Of a stretch of DNA of 10,126 nucleotides, positions 7,618 to 10,126 are shown piece by piece. Below the pieces are notes generated by a model. That model saw only the letters and a program-made list of their open reading frames with translations. It made no database searches and was not told the DNA's origin. This DNA comes from an uncultured Chloroflexota bacterium (lineage in GTDB: Bacteria > Chloroflexota > Anaerolineae > Promineifilales > Promineifilaceae), in contig CALFEW010000381.1 of NCBI GenBank assembly GCA_937958365.1, forward strand, positions 1 through 10,126, in the 5' to 3' direction. The position numbers and the translations under genes are program-made. The number at the start of each line of letters is the position of its first letter. Position 1 is the first letter of the stretch.

Positions 7618-8691
7618 TTACGCGCCCCAGCGCAGACCTGGCGTCACGACCGGTGCATCCCAGAACTTGAGGATTTCCTCGTCGGCCTTTAACAACGTGA
7701 TAGAACAGCCCTGCATTTCCAAAGATGTAATGTAGGGGCCAATCAGATTGCGCACGATGGTGAGACCTTTGTTTTCGCAGATTTGGGCCAACTTGCGATA
7801 GATGGCGTACAACTCAGATACAGGTGTGCCGCCCATGCTGTTGACGAAGGCAATGATCTGGTCGCCAGCCTGCAATGGCGGGTCGGTGAGTTGAACGTCT
7901 ACCCAATCACCGGCTTCGTTGTCCCATTCCCGAACGGTGCGCGAGTAAGCGCCGTCATCAATGATCGCCAGGGCCATCATTTCCGTGATTTCGTCGGCGG
8001 TCATCATGGGCAGGCGTTCGCGGCCAGGTTCGCCGTGAATACCAATACCGATTTCGAATTCGTCGTCACCGAGTTCAAAAGTGGGTTTGCCGGCAGCGGG
8101 GACAGTGCAAGAAGTAAGCGCCATGCCCAGGGAACGGCCGTTTTGGTTCACTTTCCGCGCCAGGTCCGCACATTGTTCCAGACTGTAACCAGCTTCGGCC
8201 GCAGCGCCGACGATCTTTTCAACCAGCACAGTTGTGCCCACGCCGCGCCGTCCGGCCGTGTACAGGCTGTCTTTTACGGCCGCATCGTCGTCAATCAAAA
8301 TGCTCTGCACTTTGATGCCGTCAGCATAAGCCATTTCAGCCGCAGATTCAAAATTCAGCACGTCGCCGGTGTAGTTTTTCACCAGGAACAGCACGCCAGC
8401 TCCGCCATCCACAGCTTTGGCTGCTTCATACATCTGATCGGGTGTCGGTGATGTAAAAACCTCACCCGGACAGGCTGCATCCAGCATCCCTTTGCCCACG
8501 AAGCCACCATGCATCGGTTCGTGGCCGCTGCCGCCACCAGAAATGAGAGCAACCTTGCCCTGAACCGGTGCGTCGGCGCGCACGACATACTTGGGTTCAA
8601 AATACACCTTCAGCATGTCGGGATGGGCGATAGCCATACCTTCAAGCTGTTCCTTCACCACATCGTCAATGGCATTGATCAATTTCTTCAT
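7618..8691 (-). CDS. dhaK: Dihydroxyacetone kinase, substrate-binding subunit DhaK
   Basis: A 357-residue protein (E. coli DhaK 356), with residues offset by one from E. coli. The substrate-binding loop is SGGGSGHEP (51-59), with H57 matching H56, D110 (NYTGD) matching the catalytic D109, and H219 (GIGIHGEPG) matching H218, the histidine that binds dihydroxyacetone covalently as a hemiaminal. The C-terminal tail WDAPVVTPGLRWG follows the E. coli PTS-type protein closely, unlike the fused ATP-dependent DhaK kinases of eukaryotes and Citrobacter, where the L domain is on the same chain. Product: dihydroxyacetone phosphate, in the cytoplasm, together with DhaL. The ATG at 8691 has AAGGAG 6 nt upstream. 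It follows glpF by 80 bp, which suggests that dihydroxyacetone may also enter through the channel or arise inside the cell. Confidence 0.97.
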   Translation of the reverse strand: MKKLINAIDDVVKEQLEGMAIAHPDMLKVYFEPKYVVRADAPVQGKVALISGGGSGHEPMHGGFVGKGMLDAACPGEVFTSPTPDQMYEAAKAVDGGAGVLFLVKNYTGDVLNFESAAEMAYADGIKVQSILIDDDAAVKDSLYTAGRRGVGTTVLVEKIVGAAAEAGYSLEQCADLARKVNQNGRSLGMALTSCTVPAAGKPTFELGDDEFEIGIGIHGEPGRERLPMMTADEITEMMALAIIDDGAYSRTVREWDNEAGDWVDVQLTDPPLQAGDQIIAFVNSMGGTPVSELYAIYRKLAQICENKGLTIVRNLIGPYITSLEMQGCSITLLKADEEILKFWDAPVVTPGLRWGA

Positions 8692-8713
8692 GGGACTCTC
8701 CTTACTTCTTGGT

Positions 8714-8752
8714 CGGGTTTGCCGCGGCCCAGATTCAGCCGCAGCAAACCCG
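8714..8752. repeat. GC-rich intercistronic hairpin between glpF and dhaK
   Basis: CGGGTTTGC (8714-8722) pairs with GCAAACCCG (8744-8752); one mismatch (C8723/A8743) is followed by GCGGC (8724-8728) pairing with GCCGC (8738-8742), leaving a 9-base loop. That makes 14 paired positions plus a single mismatch. In the minus direction no T-run follows; a weak CTTTTGTT follows on the plus side, away from operon flow. It may set different mRNA levels for glpF and the downstream enzymes. Confidence 0.75.
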
Positions 8753-8771
8753 CTTTTGTTAAACCTTTAAC

Positions 8772-9569
8772 TTATTTCTTTTCCGGCAGGAAAGGTGTAA
8801 TGAAGGCATCGTAGGCAAAAGCCCCGATGGCCCCCGCAATGGCTGGAATCAAGACCGGCACAATCAAAGCGTAAGCCGGATCGTCCCACAACCCTTGCGT
8901 GCCTACCAACGTGCCAAAAATGCGCGGACCCAGGTCACGAGCGGGGTTGATGGAGTAACCGCTGGGGCCACCCAAAGACATACCAACCGCCAGAACGGTG
9001 AAGCCAACCAGGAAGGGACCCATGTTGTTCTTCAGGCCCAGGTTGCGTTCGTCGCCACTGGCTAACACGCCCCACAGCAGCATCATCGTGCCAAAAAATT
9101 CGGCGATACCGGCCGTCAGCAAAGAGTAGCTGCCCGTCGCCGCAGCGCCCTGGCCGCCCCAGAAGGATGAGCCAAAGACAGAGCCGGGACCAGTGGACCA
9201 AACATTGGGCATACCGGCGGCAACCAGACCGTCGCGGTAGACCAGGTAGACGCCCAAAGCGCCCAGGAAAGCGCCAATGAATTGCGCCACGATGAAGGGG
9301 CCGACTTTGGCCCAGGGGAAGCCGCGCTTGACGGCCAAAGCAATGGTTACGGCCGGATTGAGGTGCGCGCCGCTAACGCCGCCCGAAATGTAGACGGCGA
9401 CGATAACTGCGAAAGCCCAGCCGATGGTTATGGTATTCCAGTTGTAGGCGGGTGCAGCCAGACGTGGCGCCAGCCCTACGTTGGCGACAACGCCGTCACC
9501 CAACAGAATGAGAACAAACGTACCGAATATTTCACCAATCAGTTCGCCTGTTAAACCGCTCTTTTTCAT
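8772..9569 (-). CDS. glpF: Glycerol uptake facilitator (aquaglyceroporin, MIP family)
   Basis: A 265-residue inner-membrane channel for facilitated glycerol entry (E. coli GlpF 281). Both MIP half-helix motifs are intact: HLNPAVTIAL with NPA at 71-73, and SINPARDLGPR with NPA at 208-210. The aspartate after the second NPAR (D212) is typical of glycerol channels rather than water-only aquaporins. In the selectivity filter, W51 and R211 match E. coli W48 and R206, while Y205 stands where E. coli has F200; this is still an aromatic wall. Six hydrophobic membrane helices can be traced. The ATG at 9569 has AAGGAG 7 nt upstream. It is the first gene of the operon, so channel and kinases are co-expressed. 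Confidence 0.97.
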   Translation of the reverse strand: MKKSGLTGELIGEIFGTFVLILLGDGVVANVGLAPRLAAPAYNWNTITIGWAFAVIVAVYISGGVSGAHLNPAVTIALAVKRGFPWAKVGPFIVAQFIGAFLGALGVYLVYRDGLVAAGMPNVWSTGPGSVFGSSFWGGQGAAATGSYSLLTAGIAEFFGTMMLLWGVLASGDERNLGLKNNMGPFLVGFTVLAVGMSLGGPSGYSINPARDLGPRIFGTLVGTQGLWDDPAYALIVPVLIPAIAGAIGAFAYDAFITPFLPEKK

Positions 9570-9618
9570 CTTGATTCTCCTTAAGGTACTTGATTAAACA
9601 TGAAATGGGTTGGGATCC

Positions 9619-9690
9619 CCTGATAGTATGGGCATCGGCTCGTGGGCGCCGGCAAATGAAGTCGCAAAAATCTGCATCCGAACTATCAGG
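9619..9690 (-). promoter_or_regulatory. Stem-loop element in glpF leader
   Basis: CCTGATAGT (9619-9627) and ACTATCAGG (9682-9690) are perfect 9-bp complements enclosing 54 bases. The interior contains a smaller CGGC/GCCG stem. The element ends 50 bp before the glpF ATG and sits in the expected leader RNA. No T-tract follows in the transcribed direction. It could be an RNA control element or a DNA-looping operator pair; both are inference. Confidence 0.5.
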
Positions 9691-9724
9691 TTGTGCTTAG
9701 AAATAGGGGAGTAATTTTTTCTTA

Positions 9725-9737
9725 GGACCACCTCCTT
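9725..9737 (-). promoter_or_regulatory. Orphan extended Shine-Dalgarno sequence in glpF leader
   Basis: On the minus strand this reads AAGGAGGTGGTCC, which matches the complement of the 16S rRNA 3' end at 12 of 13 positions. No ATG, GTG or TTG follows at a usable distance; the only GTG overlaps the motif itself. It is about 155 nt before the glpF start, which has its own AAGGAG. A ribosome standby site or a relic are possible; chance cannot be excluded. Confidence 0.4.
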
Positions 9738-9961
9738 GTTCCAACACAACGCAGTCACTTACAACTATCCTGTAGAAGCCGTCAGGTGAATATGATGCGC
9801 AATCGTTAAATTATGCTGCGCCTCTTCCCGTTGACGAGGGCAACAACAACCCTGCCCGCTGTAGAACTTTGTTAACGACGACAGCGTAACAAGGCAAGAT
9901 GAAGGTGCGTTGATGGGGTTGTAATTTATGCAAAAACCGCAATTCTAAGTCGCCATATTTG

Positions 9962-10017
9962 GTTGATTTGCATAACACACTGCTGTTAATAATACAGCAA
10001 GCGGGGTTCAAATCAAC
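9962..10017. promoter_or_regulatory. Nested inverted repeat overlapping the putative glpF promoter
   Basis: The outer arms GTTGATTTG (9962-9970) and CAAATCAAC (10009-10017) are perfect complements. Nearly centred inside them, TGCTGT (9981-9986) pairs with ACAGCA (9994-9999) around a 7-base loop. The flanking internal loops are 10 and 9 bases, so the structure is almost symmetric. The -35 candidate lies in the outer right arm and the -10 candidate touches the inner right arm, as expected for an operator controlling the promoter. Confidence 0.6.
9989..10016 (-). promoter_or_regulatory. Putative sigma70-like promoter for the glp/dha operon
   Basis: On the minus strand, TTGATT (10016-10011, 4 of 6 to TTGACA) is followed after 16 bp by TATTAT (9994-9989, 5 of 6 to TATAAT), giving a start near 9982. 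It is the best-spaced pair I found by eye in the upstream region. Palindromes sit immediately upstream and over it. Other promoters nearer glpF cannot be excluded. Confidence 0.35.
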
Positions 10018-10026
10018 AATGCTGCG

Positions 10027-10053
10027 TTTTATGTTCCAATGTGAAACATAAAA
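10027..10053. promoter_or_regulatory. Palindromic putative operator 1
   Basis: TTTTATGTT (10027-10035) and AACATAAAA (10045-10053) are perfect 9-bp arms around a 9-bp centre, and two further centre positions also match. The half-site ATGTTC resembles the E. coli GlpR operator half-site (TATGTTCG), but the spacing is 1 bp longer, so the resemblance is only suggestive. Its centre lies about 58 bp upstream of the predicted glpF start site. Confidence 0.55.
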
Positions 10054-10063
10054 TTGAAGAAAT

Positions 10064-10080
10064 CGTTTCATTATGAAACG
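10064..10080. promoter_or_regulatory. Palindromic putative operator 2
   Basis: CGTTTCAT (10064-10071), T, ATGAAACG (10073-10080): a perfect 8+1+8 palindrome. Its centre is 32 bp, about three helical turns, from the centre of operator 1. A TATGAT -10-like box (10086-10091, plus strand) follows, so it could also control a rightward divergent gene beyond the window. Confidence 0.55.
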
Positions 10081-10118
10081 CGGCTTATGATTTGAATTGT
10101 TCGGTAGTCAAACTGAAG

Positions 10119-10126
10119 CGTTTCAT
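10119..10126. promoter_or_regulatory. Third operator half-site cut by window edge
   Basis: CGTTTCAT at the very end of the window repeats the left half of operator 2 exactly, 55 bp further right. Whether T and ATGAAACG follow to complete a third palindrome cannot be seen. Confidence 0.35.

Larger units (their letters stand above)
9570..10126 (-). other. Long non-coding upstream regulatory region and leader of glpF
   Basis: These 557 bp are AT-richer than the genes and hold no convincing coding region. The one sizeable open frame (10071-9811, minus, 86 codons) has no ribosome site and a composition unlike a protein. If the promoter near 9989-10016 is used, the glpF mRNA would have a leader of roughly 410 nt. 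Individual palindromes, a promoter candidate, an orphan ribosome-binding sequence and a leader stem-loop are listed separately. No known riboswitch class was recognised. Confidence 0.6.

Noticed and set aside
9595..9738. Small leader ORF beginning at GTG inside the orphan Shine-Dalgarno sequence
   Set aside because: The GTG overlaps the ribosome site so initiation is not possible there with normal spacing; the encoded peptide has no recognisable features.
9811..10071. An 86-codon minus-strand open frame upstream of glpF
   Set aside because: No ribosome site before its ATG, unusual Cys/His-rich composition, and it lies across the promoter and palindrome region.
10085..10126. Possible tail of an upstream minus-strand gene (MKRFSLTTEQFKS then stop)
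   Set aside because: Only 13 codons visible; another frame is also open to 10071, and the sequence contains the operator half-site. Cannot be decided from this window.
1..10126. CRISPR array, tRNA, rRNA, insertion sequence or prophage
   Set aside because: No regularly spaced repeats with unique spacers, no transposase or integrase motifs and no recognisable RNA gene were seen. The GGACCACCTCCTT match to the 16S 3' end is isolated, not part of an rRNA.

Overview
The window holds one long minus-strand metabolic operon for glycerol and dihydroxyacetone use, followed by two unrelated small genes. Gene content, a MIP-type glycerol channel, a three-subunit GlpABC dehydrogenase, about 57% GC coding sequence and an unusual intergenic repeat style suggest a free-living bacterium. 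My best guess is Chloroflexota (Anaerolineae/Promineifilaceae-like). That guess rests on general resemblance, not on a marker gene.

Layout in the direction of transcription (right to left). 10126-9570: an AT-richer regulatory region with no convincing gene. It holds two palindromes, a third half-site cut by the window edge, a nested inverted repeat over a sigma70-like promoter, an orphan Shine-Dalgarno sequence and a leader stem-loop. 9569-8772: glpF, glycerol channel. 8691-7618: dhaK, and 7532-6903: dhaL, the dihydroxyacetone kinase subunits. 6821-5313: glpK, glycerol kinase. 5183-3387: glpA, 3394-2117: glpB, 2105-834: glpC, the membrane-associated glycerol-3-phosphate dehydrogenase. 785-504: a two-helix membrane protein of unknown function. 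496-1: a SAM-dependent methyltransferase that runs off the left edge.

Together, GlpF admits glycerol, GlpK makes glycerol-3-phosphate, GlpABC oxidises it to dihydroxyacetone phosphate and passes electrons to quinone, and DhaKL phosphorylates free dihydroxyacetone to the same product. All flow converges on triose phosphate. No DhaM phosphodonor, glycerol dehydrogenase or transcription regulator is visible here; a regulator may lie beyond the right edge.

The genes are ordinary. The unusual signals are at the DNA level: (1) the octamer palindrome ACGGCCGT occurs 11 times inside genes, in all three codon phases; (2) three intergenic gaps are filled by arrays of 7-bp degenerate repeats folded as inverted repeats and lying against the upstream stop codon, each with a different heptamer; (3) the other two sizeable intergenic gaps in the operon carry GC-rich hairpins without T-tracts. 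No new defence, mobile or biosynthetic system was found.
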